A DNA stretch of 64,000 bases from Spinacia oleracea. Its lineage: Eukaryota > Streptophyta > Magnoliopsida > Caryophyllales > Amaranthaceae. Position 1 is the first letter of the stretch. Each line of letters starts with the position of its first letter. The stretch is taken from the NCBI RefSeq assembly GCF_020520425.1, contig NC_079488.1, positions 30,805,247 to 30,869,246 of the forward strand. Reading direction: 5' to 3'. This document shows positions 46,900 to 59,977 of this stretch, in pieces. Both the position numbers and the translations under genes were made by a program. The notes below the pieces were generated by a model. That model saw only the letters and a list, made by a program, of their open reading frames with translations, had not been told where the DNA came from and searched no databases.

Positions 46900-47336
46900 A
46901 TGTGTCTAATTTTAGACGCAAATTTGACGATTGTACTCGGAGAGCAACACATATAAGGTGCACCCGGGTGCACATTCTCACATTTTCCCCATACACCCTT
47001 ACATGTGCAATATGGTTGTGGACGCCGGGTCGAGCTTCTACCGACTCCATGGGTCGTAAGCCTGGATCATGTCAAACCCACTCTTCATCGGGCAAGGCCA
47101 AGCCGACCCAAAAATTCCAAAACAGGGCTCAAGCTCACGTGCATAAGCCTAACTTTACTAAATTTCGTGTGCGTGTCTGGTCGAGTTGTGCCTTGTCGTG
47201 TTTTTTCCAAAAATATGCGGCCCGATCCATGACTCACGACTTCATACTCGTGTTGGGCCGTGTTTTTTCGTGCCTGTGTCGGGACGAGCTTTTTCATGCC
47301 GGTCTGGCTTGGCCCAACCATCTGTATGTGCATATC
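46900..47336. other. GC-richer repeat-like segment of unknown family
   Basis: It carries repeated GGCCCGA/CGTGTCGGG-like blocks over about 400 bp, bounded by AT-rich DNA and directly followed by the hAT MITE. It looks like a transposon remnant, but I could not define its ends. Overlapping open frames reflect GC content. Confidence 0.35.
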
Positions 47337-47877
47337 TAGAGATGGCAATGGTTCCTGGACCCGGTCCAAATCCGTTTTACAAGATCTAAATCTTCAAATT
47401 TTGGACCATCTGAATCCGGATCAGTTTCTAGCGGATAGGATCTGGATCCTATTTTTGAGATCCTGATCCGGTCCAGATTCTGCTTATGGCTCCGTTTTAA
47501 AAAGAAATTATAATTTTTTAAAAAATTATGTGCTTCAACATGTATAAAATAATGTGCTTCAACATGTATAAAAGAAATTATAATTTTTTAAAAATTATGT
47601 GCTTCAACATGATTTTGATATTTATTTTCTTTATTCCGTTAGATTATTTTGCATCGTAGGGTGAATGCATAATTTTAATGTTTTTGTGGTAAAAAGTAGC
47701 AAAGAAATAATATTTTTTTGAAGAAAGAACAAAATTAGGATCCAGATCATACCTGCGGATCTGGATCCATGTGTGGAAAATTGTGGAAATTATCGAGTAA
47801 TCGGAGATGAAAAAGAAGACCCAAAATTTTGGAACCCAATAGGATCCTGTCCAGATCCTATCCATTCCCATCTCTAT
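47337..47877 (+). mobile_element. hAT-type MITE, 541 bp
   Basis: The inverted ends TAGAGATGGCAATGG and CCATTCCCATCTCTA are flanked by 8-bp repeats TGCATATC (47329-47336) and TGCATATA (47878-47885), with one mismatch. Subterminal GGATCC/GGATC-rich blocks are mirrored at both ends. It is non-coding. Confidence 0.82.
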
Positions 47878-48000
47878 GCATATAATGCGAGAAGAAATGT
47901 AAAAGGGACCACCAATGGACATAAAAATACCATTTGGTGTACGGTACACTCAGATGCACCTAAGATTTTTACTCAAGATATAGCTTATAGTTTCATGTAA

Positions 48001-51000
48001 AACTAAAGGAGACGCAAAGAACCACTCCTCTTCTTATTAAATTAATGAATATATATATATATTACAATTCCTAACTATTTTCAACCTAACTATTCTTAGA
48101 TATATTAAGATAATACTACTAATAATATGGTAATCCTAATTTTAAGATAATATACTACTATTATGTTAATCCTAATATTAGGATACTAATATTATGGCAA
48201 TCCTAATATTAACATAATATTAATATTCCTAATATAGCTTAACATCCCCCCCTCAAGGTGGAGCATGTAGATCTCGAATGCCCATCTTGTCAAGAAAAAA
48301 ATTCAAATTGCGCTTTTCCTAACGCCTTTGTAAAAATATCTGCTAATTGCACCTTCGTTGACACATACGAAAGACAAATAACACCTTCCTTGATTGCATC
48401 TCGTATGAAATGACAATCTGCCTCAATATGTTTAGCCCTTTCATGAAAAACTGGATTATGTGCAATGTGAAGTGCTGACTGACTATCACAAAACACACGC
48501 ATACCTTGCTTGTGCTCCACGCCCAAATCTCTAAGTAGTTGTTTTAACCACTTTAACTCACATGTCAATGCTGCCTTCGAACGATACTCTGATTATGCTG
48601 ATGAGCGCGATACTGTATATTGTTTCTTAGTCTTCCAGGAAATCGGAGAAAGACCGAGTAACACAAACCATCCAGTTAATGAGCAACGAGTCAAAGGAAA
48701 ACTAGCCCAATCCGAGTCACACCATCCCTCTAGTCGCAAAGGCACTATCAGAACGTAAAAGAATGCCTTGACCAGAGCACTTCTTTAAGTATCGCACTAC
48801 TCTTAATGCTGCCTCCCAATGTTTTTCCTTTGGTGTCTGCATAAACTGCGATAAAATGTGCACAGAATATGCCAAATCTGGCCTAGTCACGGCCAAGTAA
48901 ATTAGACGGCCTACGAGACGTCTGTATTTCTCTACATCTTCCAGTTCCTTTCCTTCTGCAAGTGCTAGCTTATGATTTTGTTCTATTGGAAAATCTGAGG
49001 GTTTTGCACCTAGTAGACCTGTTTCTGAAATAATATCTAGAGCATATTTTCGCTGCCAGACATAAAATCCACTCTTGCTACGTGCAACCTCCATTCCTAG
49101 AAAATATTTAAGATGACTTGGATCCTTCATTTTAAAGCATTGACTCAAATACGCTTTAAAACTATTTAATGCAAATACATTGTTTCCGGCAATAATCATG
49201 TCATCAGCATATACTAGAACGCTCAACTGTAACTCTCCTTTCGAAAGGGTGAATAGCGAGTAATCTGAATATGACTGTTTAAACCCATACTTCTTCAAAG
49301 CAATGAACAACTTTTCAAACCAACACTGGGGTGCCTGTTTCAATCCATACAAAGATTTTTTCATTCTGCAAACCATGTCAGTATTATCTTTATGAAACCC
49401 AGGTGGAATTTTCATATAGATTTCCTCCTCTAAATCACCATGTAAGAAAGCATTATGTACATCCATTTGATGCACTTCCAAGTTTTTCACTGCTGCAACA
49501 GCCAAGAAAGTTCAGACTGTTGACATTTTAGCAATTGGAGCAAAAGTTTCATAATAATCTGTACCTTCTATCTGATGATTGCCTAAGCACACCAATCGTG
49601 CCTTGTTCCGGATCAAATTTCCATCCTCATCTCTTTTCTCCGTATACACCCACTTGCTCCCTAGTGCTTTCTTTCCTTGAGGTAATTTTTCTAGGACCCA
49701 TGTCCCCTGTCCTTCAAGTGCGTCTATTTCTGCACCCATAGCCCCTCTCCACGCTTCGTGTTTCATTGCCTCTTTAAAAGATTTTGAGGCTTTTCCCTCT
49801 GTAATAGCTGCAATAAAATTTCTATGTTTCGCAGAAAATCTTTCATAATTAACAAAATATGTTATAGGATAGGGAGTACCTGAGGAGGAAGATGTCAAGG
49901 ATGAACTTTCCGATGGAACTTTATTTTTCCGTATAGTATGCATCAAACAATCTCGAAATTTGAAGGAAGGGTATTTTTGTCTCTTCCCTCGCCCCAACTC
50001 CTCCTCACTTCCCGAGCCTACCGTCGTACTGCCAGACATAATATTTCCTGCACTATTGCTGCTCATTTGCCCAATAGTTGTTGTCTGGTTCGAAGCAGGT
50101 GTTGTGATCTGCGCCTCTTGCTGCACTTCGGCGTGCGCTTCATGCGACACCTCGTCTAATTCCTCCTGCAATACTTCTCCATCACTCGCATCTACTGGCA
50201 CACTTGATGCCCCTGTGTTTCGTGCATTATCGCTTATTCCTACCACCTCACTACTACTAGGCCTTAGAGGTTGCTTGACATTGCGACTATTAACACATTC
50301 TGCCTCATCATCACTCCCACAAACTACCACATGTTCCTCATTAGCAAATACCCCGACAATATCATCTGCCATACCCTCAGCATAAGGGAAAGCCTTCTCA
50401 TGAAACTTAACATCACGCGACCCAAAGAATTCTCGTGTTTCTAAATCAAATAATTTCCACCCTTTCTTGCCAAACGGATATCCAATAAGAATACATTTTC
50501 TACCCCGAGAATCAAATTTGTCCCCTTTACTCCGTTGATTATATGCATAACAAAGACATCCAAAAATACGAATCAACTCATACGACGGAATTTTACCAAA
50601 CAACATTTCATATGGTGTTTTATTATTGAGCAAAGGAGTTGGCGTTCTATTTATCAAATAACATGCCGCTGAAATACATTCCCCCCAAAATTTCTTTGGT
50701 AACTTAGCCTGAAAACGTAATGCCCGTGCCGCATTTAATAAATGTTGGTGTTTCCGCTCTACCCTACCATTCTGTTGGGGAGTCCCAACACATGATGATT
50801 CAAACCAAATTCCATTTTTTAAAAAAAATAACCTTGCAGGCAATTAAATTCAGTACCATTATCACTTCGTATCACTTCGTATCACCTTAATATCTTGATT
50901 AAATTGACGTTTAGTCATTGCAACAAAATTCATAAACACATCTTCAACCTTAGTTTTATTACGAAGCAAATAAATCCATACTCCTCTAGACAAATCATCT

Positions 51001-53147
51001 ACAATAGTTAAAAAATATCGAGCACCACAAGACGAATGTGTCTTATAGGGCCCCCACAAATCTAAATGTATCAATTCTAACATTTCACCAGCTTTATTTT
51101 CACTAACAGGAAAAGGATTCCTAGTATGCTTAGCACGAGGACAAACATCGCATACATTATTATTTCTCCTAACAACAAAAAAACAAAAAATTTGGAAAAC
51201 CCAAGGGATTCCGCAAATAGGACAAAAGGATGGCAGAGCCGCACTCCTCCTGTTGAGGGCTGCCGCGCCACTCACAGGAGGAAGAAGCTTCACAATTCGT
51301 TCCGATGGATGCCCCATTCGTTGATGCCACAGTTCGACCACACATTTTGTCTCAACCGCACACACCTTGACTAACGGGGTTCCACAGAAAAAATAAAGTC
51401 CATCCGTTCGTTCACCCAGGCCAATCATCTTCCTCGTCAACCGGTCCTGTATAACACATATCTTGTTAGTAAATTGAATCACACAATTTGATTCATCACT
51501 CAATTGCGTCACAGAAATTAAATTGCAATTTAAAGTAGGTACAAATAACACATTATCAAGTATTAATCCTCCATTCAATTCCACCGAACCAATTTGATTC
51601 GAGTTAGTGAATTGTCCATCTGGGAGGCCTACAGGGCAATTTTGGATCGTCCGCACATTCATCAATGTTGAGAGGTCGTTTGTAACATGATTTGATGCTC
51701 CCGTATCAACGATCCATAATAAATTATTATCGCATATACCTTGCAATTTCGTATTGGTTTTTGATGTCAACAGGTCAATAATCTGCTGGACTTGAGTGGA
51801 GGATACTCCTGCTAGCCCACCAGTCATCCCAAAAGCATCCAAAGTAGTTGTTGTGCATGGCTTGTGAGTTTGTTAGCTCGCACACCACCTACTGCCCCTT
51901 GATTACTTGGCCCTGTGACACCATTGCCTCCTACGCGACCTCGGCCCCCACGACCCCCTCTACTATTATTGTTACGACCAGAGTATCGTGCTCCTTTTCT
52001 CCTATCATCCCACCATTCAGGAAAGCCAACTAGCTGGTAGCACGTCTCATCCTCATGGCCTTCCCTATTGCAATGGTTACAAAATCTAGTGGCATGATCT
52101 CGATAACCCGACTTACCTCGTACCTCAGTCTTGAAAGCCATAATGTTACCCTCACGTTGATGACCTTCCTTTATTCGTAAATCCTCAGTATTAGTCAATG
52201 ATTGGTATGCTTCATCTATCGAAGGTAGAGGCGTCTGTCCTAGTAATTGGGCTCGGATGGCTTCGTAAGGTTTGTCAAGCCCAATAAAAAAATAATGTAG
52301 ATGATCCTCTTCTCTAATCTCCGCTACCTGCGCTACGTGCAGCCTCCACAATCACACTTACGTACCCTTGCATAATTCACAAGTTCCTTCATGATAATTG
52401 ACAGCCTGCCATAATACTCAGCTACTGTCTCATTACCTCCCTGCTTGCATTCACCGAGGCTTGTTTTTAATTTGCAGACACGTGTGCCGCTGACCACGCA
52501 GAAGCGCTTCTTCAGGTGAAGCCACAAAGTTCCGGCATTATCATAATCTCCTACAGTTGATCTCAACGATTCCTCCAACGTGTGTGTGATCCATGATACC
52601 AACATAGATTGGACAGCAATCCAATCTGCAAGTCTGTCCGGGTCTGTTGTTGGTTCTTTGATTGTTCCATCAATGAAGCCAAATTTTCTCTTTGAAATCA
52701 AAGCTCTACGAACCGATGTAGACCTAGTTCTTGGAGCCTCTAAGTTTAATTGGTGTAATTATATTTCCTGGACCATCAAATGATCCTAGATAGTATTCCT
52801 TTGCGAGTTCCCTCATCATCTTTCGCCATTACACGACCTCAAAACTCACCGTATTTCTCTCCTCAAATTTGCGGCGGAAAAAAAATCTTACCTTGCTCTT
52901 GATACCATGACAAATATGACGCAAAGAACCACTCATCTTCTTATTAAATTAATGAATATATATATTACAATTCCTAACTATTTTCAACCTAACTATTCTT
53001 AGATATATTAAGATAATACTACTAATAATATGGTAATCCTAATTTTAAGATAATATGCTACTATTATGTTAATCCTAATATTAGGATACTAATATTATGG
53101 CAATCCTAATATTAACATAATATTAATATTCCTAATATAGCTTAACA
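48001..53147 (-). mobile_element. Decayed Ty1/copia element, Ale-like
   Basis: LTRs of about 240 bp lie at 48001-48244 and 52908-53147. They start TGTTAAGC on the minus strand and differ by several substitutions and small indels. The primer site (TGGTATCAAGAGC on the minus strand, 52895-52907) and a purine tract (48245-48256) are in place. Gag, protease, integrase (HQRMGHPS, WGPYKTHS, DDLSRGVWIY), RT (YADDMIIAGNN) and RNase H (DSQSALHIAHNP) are all recognisable. The element is broken, with about five or more interruptions. The short LTRs and integrase resemble the Ale/Retrofit lineage. It is older than the 22-32 kb Copia. No clear target duplication was found. Confidence 0.88.
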
Positions 53148-54885
53148 GAAAGCCTAAATCAAGCTAGACCCCCAAAAATGATCAGTAAACAGTAATAAGC
53201 ATGGCAGAGAAACAATAACTTGGTGACCAGGTCCTCCTCAACTAAAAACTTGCAGAAATCTTCCACTAACAAACCAAACAGGCCCAAGTGAGTCAACCTA
53301 ATCTTAGAGACTCCATTTCAGGTATTTGCTTCAGTTCTGTCGAGTTATTTCAGGTTATGAGCACGCCAGTCTACGTAGCTCAGTTCTTGTTTAGGCTTTC
53401 TAGGGTCGGGTCAGTTCTACCAAGTCCGTTTTCAAATAGTTCAGGTGGGTTGTGGTGGTGGTGGTGGTGTAAATGCTGCTGCAGTACATAACCCATAACG
53501 AAGCGCCCTAACAGTTATACTAACTGCAGTTGGACATGACCTTTCATGAGTCTTGTTCAGTTCAGAAAGACATACTTCACAAAATTAAATGGAATAACAC
53601 ATTTTAACTTTGTCCCTTGAAAATAATTTCACACTACAATCACAAAAGCTAGCTCAAAGAGAGGAGAGGCCATAAACCTATATAATGTCCAATCACACAG
53701 GGTATCGTAAACTTTAGCCACAAACTGCAGATTCTCACAACTGTTTACCAGTAAAAAGAACTAATCAAAAGATTCAGGGACACTTACTAACAAAAGGAGA
53801 TTAGGGTGAGTTGCAGAAACAGGAACCGGCTGGTTCAGCTAATGGACCAGACATCAAAATGCACAAATATAATCATGACACTATAACATTGATTCCTCAT
53901 CCCAATCTCTACTTGTTTTTGCAATGTACAAACTCTGAAAACTATGGAGTATGCACCTATCTAATAAATCTTTCAGTCAACAGATAACAATGTCAGTTAT
54001 AGGGGTTACGACAAATACTAAAAAGCATAGCCTTCTTGCAGTGCCTTCAATACAATAATCTCAATTATTTTCTTAGAAAGACTTAGGTAGAAGATCTTTG
54101 TATACATCTAGCCTGTAAACTGGGGCTATGAGCTCCAAATATTTTTTCTTCTCATTCCTTGCCTTCACTACTTGGCCTTTTGTAAGTTTTGTTCATGTAC
54201 CTCCGAAACCTCAACCTTGCACCAAAATAGCTAAATACTTAGCAGCCTTGACTTAGCTTTTACGGGGCTGCAAAGTAAATTGCCCCTAGGAGTATAACTA
54301 AAACTCGAAACATCCAGCTTATGAAAATTTTAGCATGTTCTTTCCATTATACGAGATGAAACAACTGGCTAATATTGTATCTTGTACTTCCTCCATTTAG
54401 ACGGAGGAAGGATTTATACAACATCACTTTCTAAACGGATTTATACAACATCAAACACCAATGAATTCACATCCCACACTTGAAATGGATTCACCATAAA
54501 CATTTCTAGTTCTATACTTATTAAACAACTACAGAAAGTTTGCATATGAAGGTTATCTTGCATCAAAATATAGTGAACTGGAAGTTAATCAAAATAGTCA
54601 AAATGCAGGCCATAATTACCAATTATCAACAGAAATATAAGAAATTAACAGATTTTATGTTTTAAAAAACGCAACAGCTTGGTCATTATAATTATAATTC
54701 AAAAAAGGATAATCACTAATAACACGAATAACAGTAAGATTTTCAGATTACTTGTGATATGAAATGGTACAATTTTAAACCAAAAAGGCACTAAATATAA
54801 CTTTATCAAGTAATTGATACGAATCAAAGCAAGTAATAATATCTGTCAAGCTGGGAGATAGTTCTTCACCTGATCAAGGCCAGCA
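53148..54885. other. Intergenic DNA downstream of the fucose synthase gene
   Basis: It has no supported gene. It includes a short GTG/TGG repeat (53450-53470) and probably the 3' UTR and polyadenylation region of the minus-strand gene near 54.8 kb. Confidence 0.5.
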
Positions 54886-55941
54886 TCATTGCTTGGCAGC
54901 ATAATTCTCCAAGTACCATTTATAAGCATCTACAAGACCGTCTTTAAGCGAAATTTTGGGTTCCCAACCCAATTCCATCAACATAGAGCTGTCCATAAGC
55001 TTCCTCGGGGTGCCATCTGGTTTAGTTTTATCCCAAACAAGCTCCCCTTCGAACCCAACAACCTCTTTCACAAGCTCGGCCAATTCCTTAATAGTCACCT
55101 CCTTCCCACTCCCAACGTTCAAGTGGCTCAACCCACTATACTTATCCATCATAAACACAACAGCATCGGCAAGATCATCAACGTGCAAGAACTCCCTCAA
55201 AGGAGATCCACTCCCCCACACAACCACCTCCTTATCCTTGCTCACCTTCGCTTCGTGGAACCTCCGAATCAACGCAGGCAAAACATGGGAATTCTCGGGA
55301 TGGAAATTGTCATTAGGGCCATATAAGTTAGTGGGCATCCCAGAAATCGCATTCCAGTTATGTTGAATTCGATAAGCTTGGCATATTTTGATTCCAGCAA
55401 TTTTAGCAATGGCATACCATTCATTGGTGGGCTCCAAAGGACCGGTCAAAAGTGCAGATTCAGGGATTGGTTGAGGGGCAAACTTAGGGTAAATGCAGGA
55501 GGAACCAAGAAAGAGGAGCTTTTCAACACCATGGGTGAAAGATGAGTGGATAACATTAGTTTGGATTTGAAGGTTAATGGCAATGAAATCAGCAGGGTAG
55601 GTGTTATTAGCATGGATGCCCCCAACTTTAGCAGCAGCAAGTATGACAAATTTAGGTTTCTCAGAAGTAAAGAAGGCATCAACAGCAGATTGGACAGTGA
55701 GGTCGAGTTCAGAATGGGTTCGGAGAACAAGGTTGGAGAATCCAAAGGATTGGAGCTTACGGACTATGGCAGATCCTACTAACCCTCGATGACCTGCTAC
55801 AAAGATCTTTGCTGATTTATCAGAGAAGAAGGAACCTGCAACAAATAACAAGAGAATGTGATAAGTAAAATTCAAAAGAAAACATGAAAGACCAAGGAGG
55901 AAGGGGTGAAGCGCAAACGTACCAGCATTGGTGTCAACCAT
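54886..55941 (-). CDS. GER1: GDP-L-fucose synthase (GDP-4-keto-6-deoxymannose epimerase-reductase)
   Basis: This cytosolic enzyme converts GDP-4-keto-6-deoxy-D-mannose to GDP-L-fucose with NADPH, the last step of fucose donor synthesis for cell-wall polysaccharides and N-glycans. Two coding exons, 55923-55941 and 54886-55835, are separated by an 87-bp intron (donor GTACG, acceptor TTGTTGCAG) that happens to be open. The spliced product is about 322 residues; Arabidopsis GER1 is about 312. It is an extended SDR protein: Rossmann GHRGLVG at 21-27, Ser 118-119 in LGSSCIYP, and catalytic Tyr147 and Lys151 in [20 protein letters not shown] and [13 protein letters not shown] are family signatures. 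It appears intact and is the only clear host gene here. GER1 versus GER2 cannot be separated by eye. Confidence 0.95.
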   Translation of the reverse strand: MVDTNAGTFALHPFLLGLSCFLLNFTYHILLLFVAGSFFSDKSAKIFVAGHRGLVGSAIVRKLQSFGFSNLVLRTHSELDLTVQSAVDAFFTSEKPKFVILAAAKVGGIHANNTYPADFIAINLQIQTNVIHSSFTHGVEKLLFLGSSCIYPKFAPQPIPESALLTGPLEPTNEWYAIAKIAGIKICQAYRIQHNWNAISGMPTNLYGPNDNFHPENSHVLPALIRRFHEAKVSKDKEVVVWGSGSPLREFLHVDDLADAVVFMMDKYSGLSHLNVGSGKEVTIKELAELVKEVVGFEGELVWDKTKPDGTPRKLMDSSMLMELGWEPKISLKDGLVDAYKWYLENYAAKQ

Positions 55942-56800
55942 GATTAGAAAGGAGGCAGAATCAATGCAACCACAAAACCAGCTTCAACTTCAACTTGGAT
56001 GATGTTAATGCATAAAATAGACAACTTCCAAGTCTGCAGACACCCAACAATCAGGTTATCAACGGCGGATCCAGGATTTTCAATTTCGGGTGGCATCAAT
56101 CATTTTTATAGTCGATTCTAAAACGTAGGGGAAAAATTAAGATTGTAAACAAGGCTACGATTTCGAAGAAAGTACTAGATAAACCCTTGCACTGCAAATC
56201 CAAGGTGAAGATTTTATCCCCAATATCAAACCTTTGATTCTAGCAATAGGAAGCAGAAGCCAAACTAGTTATTCCCACCTCAAATTATATCGTCTTAGTA
56301 ATTACTATTCCAATAAACAACAACATTACTGCATCCAATATTCACCAGAATTCATCCCATTTGTCCTGCATTTAAACTAATCAAGCTTTTGATTAATCTT
56401 GTTTCATCAATCTCAACTAAATCTATTGATTCCTACGTGACCCCCCAAAACCCCATATACCAAATTACTGGCAGAACATTGAAAAGAATAGAAAATTCAT
56501 GATCCAAAGAATCCCTCCTTGAAAAATGGATCAGATGCACACCAACTGTTCGACATTATGTCTCAAAGACACAGATTGCACTTTCACTTCCAAATTTTGT
56601 GGGCATTACACAGAATTCATTATATTCAAGATTTAAAAAGTGGGTGTCTGTAGATTCAAACAAACATTGCAAGAGAATGGGAGAAGGGTTTTCAGAGTTC
56701 AGTAATTTTACCTGTGTGCGTCGGTCGATGCGCTGCTTCTGGGTGATGTCTCCTTCCTCGCAGATGGCTGGTGCTGCTTCTGTCGAATTCCAATAAAATG
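55942..56800 (-). promoter_or_regulatory. Probable 5' leader and promoter of the fucose synthase gene
   Basis: A leader intron is likely: donor CACACAG|GTAAAAT at 56711-56712 and acceptor GTCTGCAG before 56033, leaving a leader exon from 55942 to 56033. The upstream exon would lie near 56712-56800. This is splice-signal inference only. Confidence 0.45.
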
Positions 56801-57137
56801 TTGCTACGATAAGTTTTTTAATGAAATTAAATTAGAAATTTTAAAGCCTATTTCTTTTTGGCTCAAGAGTCAAGAGGAGAGCTTGATGAACTATTGAACT
56901 GCGATTGATATTTTATTTGTCTGTATGAGGGCTTGAAATGGCAATCGTGCATTCCTGTCCACAGTACAAAAGTGGCATTGTTTTTTTTTTTTTGAATACA
57001 TAGAACCAAGTCATTGTTATCCCACTTTTTGGACTAACGACATAATTGCTTTGACGTTTGATCATTTCGTGTCGACCAGGTACTGTCGTGTCATAGGTGA
57101 CGTCGTGTCGAATGAACAGGTTGGACGTAGCATCAGG

Positions 57138-57240
57138 CGACAAGGCATGGACGACAGAAGACCAGTGACAAGGCATAGACGACAAGTGACCAGCGACAAG
57201 GCATAGGCGACAAGTGACCAACGACAACAAATAGGCGACT
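57138..57240 (+). repeat. 28-bp tandem repeat in the Gypsy LTR
   Basis: About 3.6 imperfect copies of a unit like GACAAGGCATAGACGACAAG followed by TGACCAGC. Confidence 0.8.
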
Positions 57241-57537
57241 AAGTGAAGATAGGTCAAGATCCAAGCCCAAGGCCCAAGATATGTCGCGCCGTCATACAAG
57301 CAGAACAAGTCCAAAGAGTTGTCTAAGATTACGGAAGTAGTTGGAGACTGGAAAAGATCATGGGACAACGGTCAGTGGAAGATCCCTATCTTCTAGGGAT
57401 CCTCTCAACCAACAGTACCGTTGAACTTCACGTATAAAAGCATGGAGCAGCTATATCTGAAGACACAAGTTAACTCAAGCTCACAAGCATAAAAGCAAGC
57501 ATTATATTTTCATTCTTTAAAGCGATCATTGTATTAG

Positions 57538-59977
57538 CGGTTTTTTCATGAAATGCCCCTGAGGTTTGCAAGAATGCACCAAATACTCTCGCGTCTTTTG
57601 AATCACATAATATACCCCTATTTTTTCATACTGTTCATGAGATGCACTTGGAGTTAACGGACGTTAGTCCTCCGTTAGCTACAGTTTACCATTTTGCCCT
57701 TAATGCATATTTTTCGACATAAATTTCCAAAAAAAAAAAAAAACTCAAACTTCATCTCTTTATCTCTCCTCTCCCCTGTTCTTCCTCCTACTCTCTGGTC
57801 GCCGACGGCGGCCGATCTCTGATCTCTAGTCGCCGGCGAGCCTAACCCCAAGATTTTGAAGTATAACAGTTCGATCTCCATCGAATTGCAAGGATTGGTT
57901 GTTTGGTTGTGATTCTTGGATTCTTTGTTTGGAGCAAGGCATCTCATTCCTCAGTCGGCAATTCACCTCTACAAACTCCGGAGTTCTCCAGCGTCCTCCA
58001 CCCCTGGTTGAGAGCAACTCGGAACTGTTGACTGAGATTCTTGATTCGTTGTTTGGACCGTTCTTGCAATTTCTTCTGCTAGGTTTGATTTCTTGATCTT
58101 CTTTATTAGTTCTTTTGATTGCAAATTGGCTAAACTTTAGCACTATTTTAGTGATTCGGTGCTTGATGAATGTTGGTGAATTTCTGGGCACTTTTTCTTT
58201 GGTTGAACATGTTCTGCTTCTCTGGTATTTTTCTGTCGTGTTGATGGGTGAATAACTTATAGGCTTTTGCAGGGGGGTCCTGTTCTGTGTGAGCAATGTG
58301 CAGGAAATGGTATGTTGTTTCTTTGTTCCCAAATCCTTGCACTTTATCATAGACATTTGCATAAGTTCTGTCTGACTATGCTAAACATGTAACTACAGTG
58401 TTAGGAATACATGATTAGTGGAAGATTATAGGATTTACACATTGGTTTTTCACTTTGTTGATACTTTGTATGTAAACCAGCGTGAAGTGCGGATAATTGT
58501 TGTATGCACGTTGCTAGTACAGTTTATGCGTTTAACGTGTTAACTCAGAACTTGATTGATCATTTGTGCCTCCCCCCTCCCCAATTAAGTCTTCTGACTG
58601 TTATAACTCATAAGTATTTTTGAACCGGCCAGCAGTGTTTGAAAAAAAATCTTTGGCTCTTGTATAGGGGGTACAAAATGTGTGTATTGCAACGATGGTA
58701 AGATGAAGTCAGATTTATAATGCCAGATTGATTGCAAAGTCTGCAACGGTGCAACTATTGATTTATAATGCCATAACTTCACTTACATTTGTCATTTGTT
58801 ACTACTTTGTATAGATGAGTATTATGCAGCTCTGTAATTTTTATAAGGTGATGGTGAGCCGATATGTCACTGGCTATGTTATTTTTGCTCTTCATTTTTT
58901 CCGGGGATACTTTGACAGAGGAATACTCTTCCCAATCAATACCAATTTTTTGCCTTATCAGATTGGGTAATATACACAAGTACAATATATTATGTGACAT
59001 CTCCATTGGCTAGAATCAGGAAGTTTTGAAAGAAATATATACGGAGTAGGATTTTGTTTAGTACATAGTTTTATCTTACAAAGCTTTTGCACTTTGTAAA
59101 CTTACAACAGCAGTTGGAACACATTTTGCAGCATATTTTGTAAATATTTATCTTACTCTTTTCATAGCTTAAATTGCCCCAGGCAGCTTAGTCAACTGCA
59201 TTTCTCTCGTTAAACACTTGATTTTGGTAAATTTTCGTTAAGCTGGTTGAATTTTACTTTATACTTTTGGCTCAGTAAACATTTTTTGTGTTGTCGTTGA
59301 TATTAAGTAATGCTGCATCAAATTATGCAAATATTTACTCTTCTAGCAGCAGTAGTGAGTTCGATTTTCCAACTTGGAAGACACAATCTCCTGCTACTCT
59401 TTATCCTAGCAGGCCGATTTACTAGTGATTAAGAAGCTAATCAATGCAGCGAGGAAATTACCAAGTGTTAGTTGGTTTCCTAGGATATTTGCGGGAGAAG
59501 TTGTGTACCTAATGAACCACCAACAAGCAAGGCATGTCGTTCAATAGTGTTTTGTTTCATTAGTTACGGATTCGATCAACTCACCAATACAACCAGATGT
59601 GGGGCTGGACAAACAGATGGATATGGCCAGCAAAAGAGAGTGTGGTGTGAATACATTTTGTTTGTAGCTTTGCTTAGAATTCTTTTGATAGTATAAAACT
59701 CACTGGACTAGCCATTTGAATCAAATTCTGCAGTTTTAAAGCAGTTTGGGTATTTGGTGCAAATAAGTTTACAAGTAGGTGTATATTGTGCAATAAATTT
59801 ATAATCAGGTGCATTTGGTGAATTATAAACATGACTTAACGGAGGACTAACGGAAGACCGGCTTAGGGGTATTTGGTGCAAACTTAGGCAAAAATAGGGG
59901 TATATTATGTGATTCGAAAGACGCGAGGGTATTTGGTGCATTTTTGCTAACCCCAGGGGCATTTCATGAAAAAACCG
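57538..59977 (+). mobile_element. TIR-MULE (Pack-MULE candidate), 2.44 kb
   Basis: Long inverted ends start CGGTTTTTTCATGAAATGCC and stay similar for about 100 bp. They are flanked by the 9-bp direct repeat TTGTATTAG (57529-57537 and 59978-59986), the Mutator signature. There is no transposase. The interior holds exon-like fragments, including two that match a DnaJ-type cysteine-rich domain. It is inserted in a Gypsy LTR. Confidence 0.9.
58273..58760 (+). pseudogene. Captured fragments of a DnaJ-type zinc-finger gene
   Basis: One exon-like piece (58273-58309, after TTTTGCAG and before GTATGTT) encodes GGPVLCEQCAGNG. The next (from 58668, after TTGTATAG) continues in frame as GGTKCVYCNDGKMKSD, and a nearby stretch (about 58729-58752) encodes IDCKVCNGA in another phase. 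CxxC-x-G-x-G pairs in this order are typical of plastid BSD2/LQY1-like DnaJ zinc-finger proteins. The fragments are damaged and lack the rest of the gene, so this is a transduplicate, not a gene. The parent family is named from memory. Confidence 0.6.

Noticed and set aside
47085-47466. Overlapping open frames of 70-145 codons on both strands
   Set aside because: They come from locally high GC in repeat-like DNA, with no family motif in any frame.
48290-52701. Treating the pol and gag pieces as separate host genes
   Set aside because: They are parts of one decayed Copia flanked by LTRs, with primer site and purine tract in place.
56913-57368. 151-codon minus-strand frame near 57 kb
   Set aside because: It overlaps the LTR tandem repeats and has repeat-derived His/Leu/Ser composition.
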